A stretch of DNA of 64,000 bases from positions 134,295,975 to 134,359,974 of the forward strand of contig CAMZMU010000041.1 of assembly GCA_947311845.1 (NCBI GenBank), given 5' to 3'. Shown here in pieces: positions 10,407-20,800 of this stretch. A program made the translations under genes and the position numbers. The notes beneath the pieces are model-generated. The model had not been told where the DNA came from. It made no database searches and saw nothing but the letters and a program-made list of their open reading frames with translations. This stretch comes from Poa pratensis. Taxonomy: Eukaryota; Streptophyta; Magnoliopsida; Poales; Poaceae. How positions within the stretch are numbered: the stretch's first letter is position 1; every line of letters begins with the position of its first letter.

Positions 10407-12981
10407 ATGAAGGGAGCGGAAGATCTTGTTGTTGGCCGTATCATCACGGTCGATGGCACACCTCTCATCGACGATTCAAGCTGGGGACCGGAAGCAGATT
10501 ACTTGGAGACCGGCCACGTCATCCCCTTTGGGTCCATCAACGTCTTTGTCGGCTTCATTGGCGGCGAGTCAGAGGATCCATCGCAACATGGCGACTCAGA
10601 GGAAGGAGTCGCGGTAACAGTGGACCAAGAAGAAGAATCTATCAACTACGAGTCGCTGCCTCTCGAAGACGAAGAAGGCCAATCCATTGAGTATGTCCTT
10701 GAGGAAAGGCTATGCGAAGGCCCTGTGGATAGTGGCTCGCCCTCTGTAGAAGATCAGCATGTTGAAGGGGTCTATAGGACCATAGAAGCGGACGAAGGGC
10801 TGGGCATGCCACCAGGCAGCTTAGCCCCCACACCGCCGGAAGCAACAGAACAAGCCGCGCTAGACGCATCTGGAGTCGCGGTATCCGCTGCGATGACGCC
10901 AGGAGTCACGGCATCAGGAGTCGCAAACAGAGAAACTCCACCTGGAGTCGCTCCTGCGGAATCAGGGTCAAGGGTAGCCCCCAATGCATCGGTCACACCG
11001 CCACAAGGAAGCGTGCTGCATACACCGATATCTGCGATTAATGCGGCTGCTAGGGTAACAGAACTGGAGGCTACCAGGATCGGGCTATATGATGAAGTCC
11101 AGAGAATCGCGGATGAGAGAGCCAGGCTGGCGCGAGAGGAACAGCGCCTCCAACAAGAGTAACTGCGACTCATCGAGGAAACCAATACTCTGCAAGGAAT
11201 ACAGGCTACCTTGCCACACAGACGCCACGCAAGTCGCCTGCAGCCAGGAACAGTAAACCCTACGGAGTTGTTCCAATCGCCTGAACCAGCAATTGCGATC
11301 CCATCAGTCGCCACCAACACAACGCGCCCGCTCGCATGGTCAGGGGTCGCACAACCTTCAGTCGCGGTACCCGCACACGTGGCACCATCTGCCATGGTTA
11401 TGCGGCCCGTGGCCCCATTAGCCGCGCCAGCGGTTCAAGCAATCGCTGTACCATCAATCGTACCAACGGTTCCATCCTTCGCAGCACCAATAGAAGCAGA
11501 GATACCTGGATCGAGGGCCATAGTGCAGGCTAACAACAGGGCCATGATGCCCCCGCCACTGCCACAACCAACCTTTGTTCAGCAGTCACCACAGCAGCCT
11601 CAAAGGTTCCACACACCGCAAGGACATTATGTTAGCCCGGTAGAGAACCTCTTTGTGGCTACAAACATCCTAGCCAGGTTAGCACCAGCAGGAAACGCAC
11701 CAATAGACAGAGAGGCGAGACGCACCATTGAGATGCTGACCACAGCAGTAATACAGCAGGCAAACATGTCCGAACACGCAGGGCGGCTGCACTCCACTCC
11801 CTACAATAGCAGAGTGATGGCAGAAAGAAGCATCCACTCGGAGTCGCCGCGCGTTGCGACTTCAAGTTCGGCTAGGCGACAAAGGGAAGATCAACCTGCG
11901 GCTCAGAATCAACCTCAGCAAGCTCAACCCGTAGAGATTATGCCGCCGCGCGCAGCGACTAATCAAGTAGAAGACCAGCTTCGTCCAATCTATCGTCGCG
12001 ACTCAAAGGCCCGGTCTGCTTCAGCGAAAAAATTAGGTCTGAACCGTTTCCTGCGGATTTTAAAGGACCTCGCAAGGTGGCCAACTACAACGCAAGCATG
12101 GACCCTGTCACTTGGCTCAACAATTATGAGATGGGCATGAGCATCCTAAACGCATCCGAAGAGATATGCGCACATTACCTAAACATGATGTTAGAAGGCG
12201 CAGCTCACATATGGCTGCAGAATTTGCCACCAAACTCAATAAACTCTTGGGATTAGATGAAGGAAGCTTTTATCAAGAATTTCCAAGGAACATGCAAGCG
12301 ACTCTGCAGCATAGAGGATCTTGAGCGTTGTGTACAGAAGGAAGGCGAGTCGAGTCGCCACTGGATGAGAAGGGTCGCCGAGATCATACATTCCTCGGAT
12401 AACATACCACCCAGTTCAGTAGTCCTTGTCATGGAGAAGAATTGCAAATTTGAGCCGCTAGTCCACAAACTAGGTCGCATGAAGGATAAAGTCAAGAGCC
12501 TAAGCGAGGTAATGGCGGCGGCCAACAAATATGCTAGCTCGGATAAAACCAGGGACGCATCTGATGGGGAGGAAGAGGAAAACACTGGCAAGGGAAAGAA
12601 GGCCAGTAGCAAGCCTCAACAACAGCAAGCTAGCAATGCCAATGCGAGTTATAACAAGCGCAAAAGGGAGGAAGGAAACTCAGGGTTAGTCGCAAATACG
12701 AATACTCGTTACAAACAAAACAGCAGCAGAGGAAGGAATTTTCACCCAGTTAATTTGGAAGAGGTTTTCAACCGCCCCTGCGACATCCATATAGGAAAAG
12801 ATGGGAAACCACCCAACCACACGAAGGCACAGTGTTATCATTACAAAAAGTGGAAGGATGGACAGCCACTCAGCACAAACTTCAATCATCAAAACAACGA
12901 GGAAGGTAAACACGCGGAGGCAACAACAGCAACAACGCCGTCCCAAATCCGCAGCCAGATCAGCCACAATTCCCAAAACAG
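10407..12981 (+). pseudogene. gag: gag of element 2, degenerate
   Basis: I chose ATG 10407 because the leader before it overlaps the PBS. The N-terminal part is acidic, with many GVA-type repeats (10860-10990) and a coiled coil ending in an in-frame TAA at 11160-11162. The same frame continues 11163-12030 as a Pro/Ala/Gln-rich region. A frameshift near 12030 precedes the gag core, which runs through a TAG at 12254 into MKEAFIKNFQGTCKRLCSIE (12257-13009). A Cys/His-containing segment (12770-12840) ends it. The core matches element 1's gag closely. Two stops and at least two frameshifts mean no full capsid protein is made. Confidence 0.85.
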
Positions 12982-13749
12982 TTGGGTCAGTATCATACCA
13001 TTGTGGTGAATACTTCAAGGAGGGAACAAAAGCTGCGACGACGCAATCAGGCTGTTAATGCCGTAGTACCAGCCGTCCCACAGTGGCTAAAGTGGTCCGA
13101 GCAGCCAGTGGTTTGGAGCCGCGAGGATCACCCAGGAGAAATAAATGAAGAAGGAAAACTCGCGCTGGTGGTTGCTCCTCAAGTCGCAGGATACAAGTTG
13201 AGCAAAGTACTGATGGATGGAGGCAGCAGCATCAATATATTATATTATGAAACCTTCAAAAGAATGAACCTCCAAGAAAAGCAGCTATACCCATCAAGAA
13301 CAACGTTTCACGGTGTTGTGCCAGGCATATCAGCTCAGCCATTGGGGCAAATCAACTTGGAGGTCGCCTTTGGGACACAAAGCAACTTCAGGAGCGAGTA
13401 CATTTGGTTCGAGGTTGTAGATTTCCAGAGCCCGTATCATGCGCTGTTTGGCAGAGAAGCATTCGCAAAGTTTATGGCTAGGCCGTGCTATGTATACCTA
13501 AAGCTTAAAATACCAGGCCCTAGGGGAGTCATCACCATCAATGGCGACAAAAGAATAGCTCAAGAATGCGAAGAGGGTGACAAGGCCATAGCCAGAGCAG
13601 CTTGCATCGTAGAGAGCGCGCCCATGCGCGAGTCGCAGGAGAATTTTGATGACATCATGAAGGCTAAAAGGCACTTGCCTGACTTGCGACTTCAGATTAC
13701 GGCCGCAAGGGAGGCAAGGAAGTCAAAGGCTACAAGCCATTGCCAATAA
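12982..13749 (+). CDS. PR: Aspartic protease of element 2
   Basis: Open frame of 255 residues with the active-site motif KVLMDGGSSINIL (Asp79) and the conserved RPCYVYLKLKIPGPRGVI segment. Its length covers the full protease seen in elements 1 and 4. The first 20 or so residues overlap the end of gag in another frame, so the true protein would be a Gag-Pro product of frameshifting or of a now-mutated continuous frame. It is followed directly by non-coding repeats instead of RT. Confidence 0.8.
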   Translation: MGQYHTIVVNTSRREQKLRRRNQAVNAVVPAVPQWLKWSEQPVVWSREDHPGEINEEGKLALVVAPQVAGYKLSKVLMDGGSSINILYYETFKRMNLQEKQLYPSRTTFHGVVPGISAQPLGQINLEVAFGTQSNFRSEYIWFEVVDFQSPYHALFGREAFAKFMARPCYVYLKLKIPGPRGVITINGDKRIAQECEEGDKAIARAACIVESAPMRESQENFDDIMKAKRHLPDLRLQITAAREARKSKATSHCQ

Positions 13750-13838
13750 AAGACACATCCCAGGCATCGCGAGTTGCCATCAGCAATTATTAATAGTTTA
13801 CATCATCAAGTAAGCCACTCAGGGCTAAAAAACTTAAA

Positions 13839-14085
13839 TTCTGATCGCCACCTAGGCGCGATCGACCCCATTCTGGTCGCCACTCAGGCGCGACCGACCC
13901 AATGCAACAATTCTGATCGCCACCTAGGCGCGATCGACCCCATTCTGGTCGCCACTCAGGCGCGACCGACCCAATGCAACAATTCTGATTGCCACCTAGG
14001 CGCGATCGACCCAATTCTGGTCGCCACTCAGGCGCGACCGACCCATGTAACATCTCTGGTTGCCACCTAGGCGTGACCGACCCTG
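13839..14085. repeat. 72-bp tandem repeat in element 2, about 3.5 copies
   Basis: CTGATCGCCACCTAGG-type starts fall at 13841, 13913, 13985 and 14056 (spacing 72, 72, 71). Each unit has two diverged halves, one ending GCGATCGACC and one ending GCGACCGACC. Because 72 is a multiple of three, long frames stay open on both strands across it, but I read these as a by-product of the repeat. Confidence 0.9.
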
Positions 14086-14267
14086 TGTATCATATAATGA
14101 TTCTGAAATAAAGCATCTCAAACTACCAATTGAGCTATGAGTCTTTTATTTTTTAATCATTGGTCCCTTGGGGGTGCGGCAGCTTTTTAGCGCGGCCTAT
14201 TCCTTGGGATCGCCAAACAAGTGGCATTTATCGTGATTATACTCAACCTCTCTTGGATGCGACTTGC

Positions 14268-14400
14268 ACTATGCGGCCAAAGTACTGGGGGTGTGGCGTC
14301 AATCGAGTTTGATTGCCTATCATGGCCGCTCATGACCCTGAACACACACTTTTTACCTGGGAAATACTGAGCCGCGCAAGGGCCTAAGTGAGGAAAAACC
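14268..14400. other. Conserved non-coding block with nested stem-loops (element 2 copy)
   Basis: This block is nearly identical to 24550-24670 in element 3, although the sequence on both sides has diverged. It contains GCGGCCA and, about 50 bases later, its complement TGGCCGC, enclosing a second pair, CAATC and GATTG. It sits between the protease end and the antisense gene end. It could be a structured RNA element, a convergent terminator or a packaging signal; the sequence alone does not decide. Confidence 0.55.
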
Positions 14401-14512
14401 GAGACAAATCATAAGGACCAGCCTATTGGTCGAAACATGTACTGCTAAGAGTACTTAAGCAAACCATAATATTGTCTTATGACACATAAATTCTAACAAT
14501 TATTACAGGCCG

Positions 14513-17500
14513 CTAAGGGCCAAGATCACCAAACCATTGTTTTCTCTTCTTCACTTGTGCGCAGCTTTTGGCCGGTGGGAAGGAGGAACAGGGCTTACCA
14601 AGCTTGCCAGAAGGAGTAATCACAGGCTCGCTGGAGGGCTCTTCAGTCGCGGGCTTGGGGGCTGCAGAGCTGGATACGCCTGGAGAGGGGTTCTTTTCCT
14701 GCGGAATCACCGCACTGGATGACGGAGCGGGTAACTTCTCCCACCTGCTTCCATCTGCATTATACTTGCCCATATAGGTCGCAAGATCTATCCCCTCCAC
14801 CAGCTCAGTCGCGTGGCCGCGCATATCCTTCCAAGTCGCCGCATATTCTGAGGCCGTCAGTTCGGTGCCATCCACCTTCTTCGAGGGCCTACCTTTTGCA
14901 ACCTTGGCAGCATCAAAAGAAGGATAGTATGTCTTGGCCAAAGAAAGATGAGCCGCGCCGGTGCGAGCTGAGGACTCCTTCCAGTCCAAAAAGAACTGAG
15001 GTGCCCTAAGCAGTCTTTTTAGCAGCCCTTCAGAATCACCGGGGACTGGCTTGGTCGGCAGCAGGCACTTAGACAATGATTTCATGGCATCACAAGTTCT
15101 TCGCGAAAAATCGCGGATATACTCCAGCTGTTCTTGAGTACGGCCGCGCTGCTCTTTGGCATCTTCACCTACATCGAGGCATGTCTCCGTCAGCTCTACA
15201 GCATACAGGCAAAGATAGTAGAGAAAACAGATGCAGATATGAGTCGCAACACATACCAGTTAACTCTTGAGTCATGATGCACACTTTGGCGTAGACGAGG
15301 TTATGGGCATCAGAAACTTTCTTCAACTTTTTCTCAAGCTCGCCAATGGAAACAGCCTTAAGCCTTGCGTCCTCATTGGCATCAGCAATGGCGTCTTTCT
15401 GAGCACTGACTTGGAGGTCCAGCTGCTGGACCCTTTCTTGGAACTTCTCTTCAACAGTTTTAAGCCGCAGCTCGGTGGCTTTGACTTGCTCAGATAACTT
15501 GAAGCTTTCATCAGATAGCTCGCCCATCCTGGTTTCCTTTTCTTCAGCTCAGCGTCACGCTGGCCAAGGAGCTCGCGCAGCCTTCCAGTTCAGAGGGAGT
15601 ATCCCCCAGCTGCTTTTCCAAGGCAAGTTTGGCAGCCGTTATGGAGCTTAGTTCCTCCTACGAAGGGTGCATCAGTTAGTAAGTATATATCAACAGATAA
15701 AAGAGAAGCATCAAGTCTCCCTTTACAGTCAAAGAAGAAACTTGATCCTTGGGGGCTAGAGACAGATAACTGGAGATAGAAGTTTACCTTATAAGCCGCA
15801 GACAGGTCAGACAGTGCCTTGCGGAGCTCCATGGCTTGCTTGTCATTTGAGGCAATGATAGCCTCTGACAGTCTCTCAGCGCGGCTTGTGGAGGAGGAAA
15901 AAGCAACCTCAGTGTGCAAAATTGGTGACTCAATAACTGGCGCATCAGCATCCTTGGCCATTACATCTATGGAGGAGGGGTTGACCTTCTCCACGTCCTG
16001 GATCATAAGGGGATCCGTTCTATCCTCCAGAGCCACCTCTTGGGTGGCTGTGTCAAGAACAGGGACCGTGGCCAAGTCATCAGTGGTGGCCACGCCCTCT
16101 ACCATGGCGGTATGAGTCGCAAGAGGAGAACGCGGCTCAACCGCGGTTTCGGAAACAATTCCAGGCTCAGCTGCGGGTTTAGCCGCACTTCTGCAAAAAG
16201 CAAGGGCATTGTGTGAAGAAGAAGCACATAAGCCAGAATAAAAGTATTATAAGCACAGGGAAAAGTCACTAACTCTTGAACAAAGGCCATAAGTTCACCG
16301 CTTGACGGTGAAGACAGGCCTTGGGTCCCAGAATCTACGAGCAGAAGTTTTGCGTGTCAGTAGAGGAAAAAGAAAAGCATTCAAGATGACAAGACAACAG
16401 AAATTACCAGAGTGGGGACCCATGTCTTCTTCAGCCGAGACGGTGGCTTTGAACACACGCTTGGCCGCGAAAGAGGTCGCGCCCGTAGCAGGCTGCGACG
16501 CTTCGTGGCCTCAGGGTTTTCCAGAGCATCAACCTCTGGCTCCTCACGAGATAGCCTCTTGGAGGCTCTGCGGGAGTTGGTCCGGCCGCGGCCGCAGAGC
16601 TCGCGGCTGGTACTGGACTGTCATCCTCGTCCAGTTCAGTCTCTTCATCCTCTGAGGCCGCAGAGGCGACAGAAGGGATATCAGCAGTTTCGCTGCCCTC
16701 TAGAGTGGGCAGCAACTTCTTTCGTGCGGCACGCTTAGGAGCAGCAGTGCCGGAGACGGTCGCAGGTAGCGACCAGTAGTTCTCATCAGCCTGGATCAGG
16801 AAGATATAAGTTGCAGTATCAAGAAAAGGAATGCGACTCAACTACGAAGACAAAAAGACAGAGAAGAGGAGTTACCTCAAAAGGCTTGTTGTTAACACTA
16901 AAAGGGGCAAGCCCCACCTTGTCGAAGGAAATGTCCTTCTCCTCAGTCACGCGGTCGACAAATTCTACCCAATCCTCAGGCCTCCAGTCCGAAGCCTTGA
17001 TACGATCAACGTCAGCAGAAGTGCCTGTGCACTCAAGAAAGGATCGTTGTCGTGGACTCACGGGCTGAATGCGCCATTTGGTCCAGCAAGAGAGAAGATC
17101 AAGACCAGTAAGACCATGACCTATTAAGGCACGGACCTTGATCAGCGACTCATTGATGAAGGGCATGGCCGAGTCGCGGGGTTTTGATTTCAGTGCCTCG
17201 GTAGGCACGAAGAGGGTGTTGGACCAGGAGGGAAGGCGAGTTTCGTCCTCCGGTGAAGTATCTTGGCAATAGAAGAAAGATTTTTGCCAAGCCCTGGGTC
17301 GATTTGCCAGAGCCAGTTTGGGAAGAACAGAGTTTCGATGGCGTTGCAGAGAGATGGCGCCGACCTGAACATAGGCGCCACCCTTGGAGACAAGTTGGCT
17401 GTTGCAGGTGAAAGAGGCCAGCCACAGATCGATGTTGGGGGCTATGCCAAGATAGTCCTCGCACAACACATGAAAGTTGCTCACCTGGAGCATTGAGTTG

Positions 17501-17787
17501 GGCCCGATGTCGTGAAGACGGAGGCCTAGGCGTTGCAGCAAATTGCGGAAGAAGGGAGAACCTGGCGGCGTGAATCCACGCTCCACGTGCTCCACGAACA
17601 TCACCAGCTCGTTGGGCTTGGGGCGCGGCTCGATTTCATCGCCTGGCGCCCGCCAGACGCCATCCTCCTTCGGCGGCAAGAAGCCAGCTTCGGCCAGATC
17701 TACAAGAGTTTCCTCCGTTACCCAGGATCCTTCCCAGTTGCAGGAGATCTTGCGCTTATCGTCAGATGGCTTCGCCTTGGGCGCCAT
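14513..17787 (-). CDS. Spliced antisense gene of element 2 (PF04195-type protein with coiled coil)
   Basis: Six exons can be read on the minus strand. A is 17787-16876: start MAPKAKPSDDKRKI, then EHVERGFTPPGSPFFRNLL and HDIGPNSMLQVSNFHVLCE, as in the Pfam family putative gypsy type transposon (PF04195). B is 16789-16408, acidic; C about 16334-16268; D about 16195-15788; E about 15657-15258, coiled coil; F about 15190-14513, with DWKESSARTGAAHLSLAKTYY and a basic end. Junctions show GT donors (GAG/GTAAC, AAG/GTAAAC, CTG/GTATGT) and AG acceptors. Intron 1 is 86 bp. The protein would be roughly 900-950 residues. Small frame breaks in B and E remain. The function is unknown; similar antisense ORFs are known from Grande-type elements. 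Confidence 0.75.
15748..15759 (+). other. Polypurine-tract-like motif inside the antisense-gene intron (element 2)
   Basis: CTTGGGGGCTAG matches the element's true PPT (CTTGGGGGCTAA just before 18160). It lies between exons D and E of the antisense gene, the same place as the arrays in elements 1, 3 and 4. Confidence 0.7.
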
Positions 17788-18146
17788 TGCGAAGGGAAGA
17801 TGGGATTGGGGAACTAGGCTCGAGTCGAGGAAGAAGACGGCGCGGCTGGGGATGAGGAGATTGCAAGGGCAAATGGATAATGACCTAGGTGGCCGCAGCT
17901 TATAACTGAAGGGGCCCGTAACTAACGGCACAATCTGCGCTCGTAACCAACGGCACAATTTGCGCCCGCAAAACAAGCAACGGTCCGCAAGTAAAGGGAA
18001 CAGAATATCTCCAGAAGCGGGGATGAGTCGCACAGATAAGTCGCGGCTCTGAATCGCATCAATCAGAGATTGGTCAGAACGCTCACAATGCGGCTCAACA
18101 ACTACCTCAAGTGACCAGGGGATCCTCACCGTGAAGTCCTAACCAA

Positions 18147-18159
18147 TCTTGGGGGCTAA
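18147..18159 (+). other. Polypurine tract of element 2
   Basis: TCTTGGGGGCTAA lies immediately before the 3' LTR start TGTCGGGGG, the expected position of the plus-strand primer. Confidence 0.85.
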
Positions 18160-18674
18160 TGTCGGGGGAATACTTTCTGGATTAACCCGCGGCCCAGTGC
18201 GACTTACTTTACTCGCACGGACAAAGGCCCACTTGGGAGCAAGCCCAATATTGAACCGCCATAAGGGGAAAGTTCTAGAAGACATATCCCGGAGGACGTG
18301 AAGACCAAGTAGTCTCCGAGTAGGCCTCTGCGGACATATTCCTTGTGGGGAAAGTTTCCTTTGTAACCTAGCGAGCCTCTGTGTATATAAAGAGGACTCG
18401 CATGACTTAGAACGGGTCGAGCTATCAAGCCCTAAACCCTAGTTCATACGGCGAGTACCAGATCGGATCGCCCCATTGTAACACCTTGATTATCATATCA
18501 ATACCAATCTAGGGTAGGCAGGAAGTAGATCTTTTACCTCACATTGAGGGGGCCGAACCTGGGTAAATCTGTGTTGATCTTTGTTCCTGCGATCCCAAGC
18601 TCGGAGATGCTTGACTCGCGTAATCCCACACCTACGAAGTCATCTATGACACCTGATGTGACAAACCCATGACA
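18160..18674 (+). repeat. 3' LTR of element 2
   Basis: 515 bp, TGTCGGGGG to CCATGACA, followed by the target duplication GTGAG at 18675-18679. It has a TATATAAAG box at 18384. Differences from the 5' LTR include the terminal CACGACA/CATGACA change and one base less in a C run. Confidence 0.97.
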
Positions 18675-19495
18675 GTGAGCTTCATTTTGCTGGCAATAAC
18701 AGTGGCAACGTGCCAGGTTTGCTTCACAACCCAGGAGTAGCACTTTTTGTCAAATTCCTTGCCGTCAGAGTTGAATTGGGGAAAACCGATCTTCAGGGAG
18801 CCGGGTTTAGCTGGGGATGGTAGGCCTTTGCCAAGGCAAGGCCTCGCATCACCCCGGTCCTGCATGCAGATCTCTTGAGCAAATGTATCCATTGTGGCAT
18901 TGCTGATAGATGCCCAAGGACTTCAATGTACACACTTGGCGGGTTCTCCCAATTTCTTGCGGCTTTGATGACCTCGCAGCTGCCAAAGTACAGCTGATGT
19001 GTCAGCGTGTACATGCACTTGATCTTCTCTACATCGGTTTTGCGAAGATTCCCATCACGAGGGACTGGGAAAAGAAAGGCATAAAAGTGAGATTTAAAAA
19101 CCGGGTCTGTTTGTTGAGTTCACTTTGAGTTCAAAGGAGTAATGCTTACCCACTAAGGATTCAACCATAGAGGTGATCATTTTCTTTAGCCGGGCTAGCT
19201 CGCTAGTGGTGTTGTCCAGCTGCTTTTGCAGTGTGTTCAGTTGCTCTTGGAAGTTTTCCTCGTGCTCCTGCTTATCCTTCTCCAAGTCAGAGTTTTCTTG
19301 AGTCAGAGCAGTGATTTTTTATTCTAGGGCTTGAAGTTGGGTTGCATGATCAGCCCGGGTTTCAGTTTCAACCTTCAACATTCCTTGGAGCCGGGCAATT
19401 TCTTCACTGCTTTTGCTCGTGTGTTCCTGTTCACAAACAAATAGAGAGTAGTATGTGGTTAAGCCTCAAGTTGTTGAAGGAAAGTTAACCCGGAA

Positions 19496-19833
19496 CTTGG
19501 GGGCTATACATGTTAAGTTTCTCAGTGTGTAAGGTGTGGTCCCAGGTTGCTGCAGGCATGCAACCCGGCACTTGGGGGCTACATGCGCAAAAAGTTTAAA
19601 GTATGTGTTAGTCCCAGGTAGCTGTGGACAGCTAACCCGGCACTTGGGGGCTACAGTGTCAAATTTTGTTCTGAAAGATGAGCAGTTTTAAGTGATGAAG
19701 TTTTAAGTCCTAGCTTGTTGTAAATAGACAACCTGGGCCTTGGGGGCTACAGGGTTGAAATTTTTATCTATGGCATTTGTTTTTCAAGCACCAAGCTCAT
19801 GCTTCAAGAGATAATCTTGGAGCTTGGGGGCTA
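19496..19833 (+). repeat. Array of five polypurine-tract-like motifs in an antisense-gene intron (element 1)
   Basis: CTTGGGGGCTA(C) occurs at 19496, 19571, 19643, 19739 and 19823, spaced 75, 72, 96 and 84 bp, mostly preceded by AACCCGGCA or similar. The element's true PPT is CTGGGGGCTAC at 22780-22790. The array fills most of the intron between the D and E exons of the antisense gene. It looks like a decayed tandem repeat of about 75 bp whose best-kept part is the PPT core. Confidence 0.85.
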
Positions 19834-20611
19834 GGCAGAGTATAGTTATGCAAGAGGTAGCAAGAAAAAATGAGTACCTGGTATCGTTTCTGGATCAGGG
19901 AAACAAGTTCAGTCTCCAGATTCTTGTGTTGAGAAAGGCGAGTGAAATATTCTTCGCAGAGAGACGGGACGGACATGGCATCCAGAGCCGGCAAATCAGA
20001 TGAAGGAGCCGGGTTCTTTCCCTTGGCAGGAGACGCCGGGTTAGTATCTGGAACTGGCACCTTGGCAAGAGTTTCGGGAGCACCTTGCACTAGAACATGC
20101 CGGGTTCCAGTAACCTGTACTTCATCTTCTTTAGTTCCAGAGCCTAACCCGGGCGAATGAGTAGCTGGGGAGGATTCTGGCATAGGGTCAACTGTGTTTT
20201 TTGGAGAAGACACGGGGTTACTTGCTTCGTTGGCTCATTTCTGTCCACCGGCTCCTCAATGTGTGTCACCATAGGAGAAGGCTCTGTTGTTGCTGGAGGA
20301 GGAGATGCCGCTGGAGGAGATTCCGGGTCTTCATCCGCAAAAGCTCAGGCACTGGAACAAGATAGTGATTTAGTCAAGCGAAGAAGGGGCATGAAAATAT
20401 AGAAGAATGAAATAATGAGAGAGTATTTCTAACCCGGCATTGATATGGAAATCCTCGGGTGTGCTAACACCATCCGAGGAGGAATCTGACAAACGAGATG
20501 GTTTAGCGACCTGGATCTTGCCAGCTAAAGGGTATTGTTTGCTGGGCGTCTTCTGGATGGATTTGGCCCAGCTTGATAAAGAGCTTTGAGGGATACCTGG
20601 GCTCAGGGAAG

Positions 20612-20800
20612 TGTGGCTTGTAGAAGATCGGGTTCGGCGCCTCTTGTTCGCCTCAGCCTCCTTCTCAGCTTCCTTTTCCTGTGTTTGTGCTTGGGTTTGA
20701 GATGAGTTCATCATGAAAATTGAGAAGCTAAAATATGGTACCTTAGCAATGGTGTGGCTTGTAGAAGATCGGGTTCGGCGCCTCTTGTTCGCCTCAAACT
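20612..20800. repeat. Local direct duplication in exon B of the element 1 antisense gene
   Basis: About 45 bp starting GTGTGGCTTGTAGAAGATCG occurs at 20612 and again at 20752. On the minus strand both copies encode the basic segment EANKRRRTRSSTSHT, which looks like a nuclear localisation signal. The 140-bp offset contains a stretch resembling an intron start. Confidence 0.8.

Larger units (their letters stand above)
9836..18674 (+). mobile_element. Tat-lineage LTR retrotransposon, element 2, lacking RT/RNase H/integrase
   Basis: Complete at both ends: LTRs 9836-10351 and 18160-18674, flanked by the 5-bp duplication GTGAG (9831-9835 and 18675-18679). It contains a PBS, gag, protease, a 72-bp tandem repeat, a stem-loop block, a six-exon antisense gene and a PPT. 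The block for RT, both RNase H domains and integrase is absent: protease stops at 13749 and the antisense gene ends at 14513. Reading by eye, the two LTRs differ by about 8 substitutions and one 1-bp indel in about 515 bp, so insertion is recent. It must have used enzymes from another element. Inserted in the antisense gene of element 1. Confidence 0.95.

Noticed and set aside
13774..14070. Open frames on both strands (98 and 87 codons) with repeated peptide units
   Set aside because: They arise from the 72-bp tandem repeat, whose length is a multiple of three. No domain and no gene context.
14513..18129. Minus-strand ORFs as remnants of a separate, oppositely inserted transposon
   Set aside because: The same ORFs sit at the same place between protease/pol and the PPT in all four elements, without target duplications around them, so they belong to the elements.
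19496..19833. PPT-like motifs read as true element borders (extra nested LTRs)
   Set aside because: No TG...CA LTR starts after any of these copies and no target duplications surround them; the sequence between them is a decayed tandem repeat.
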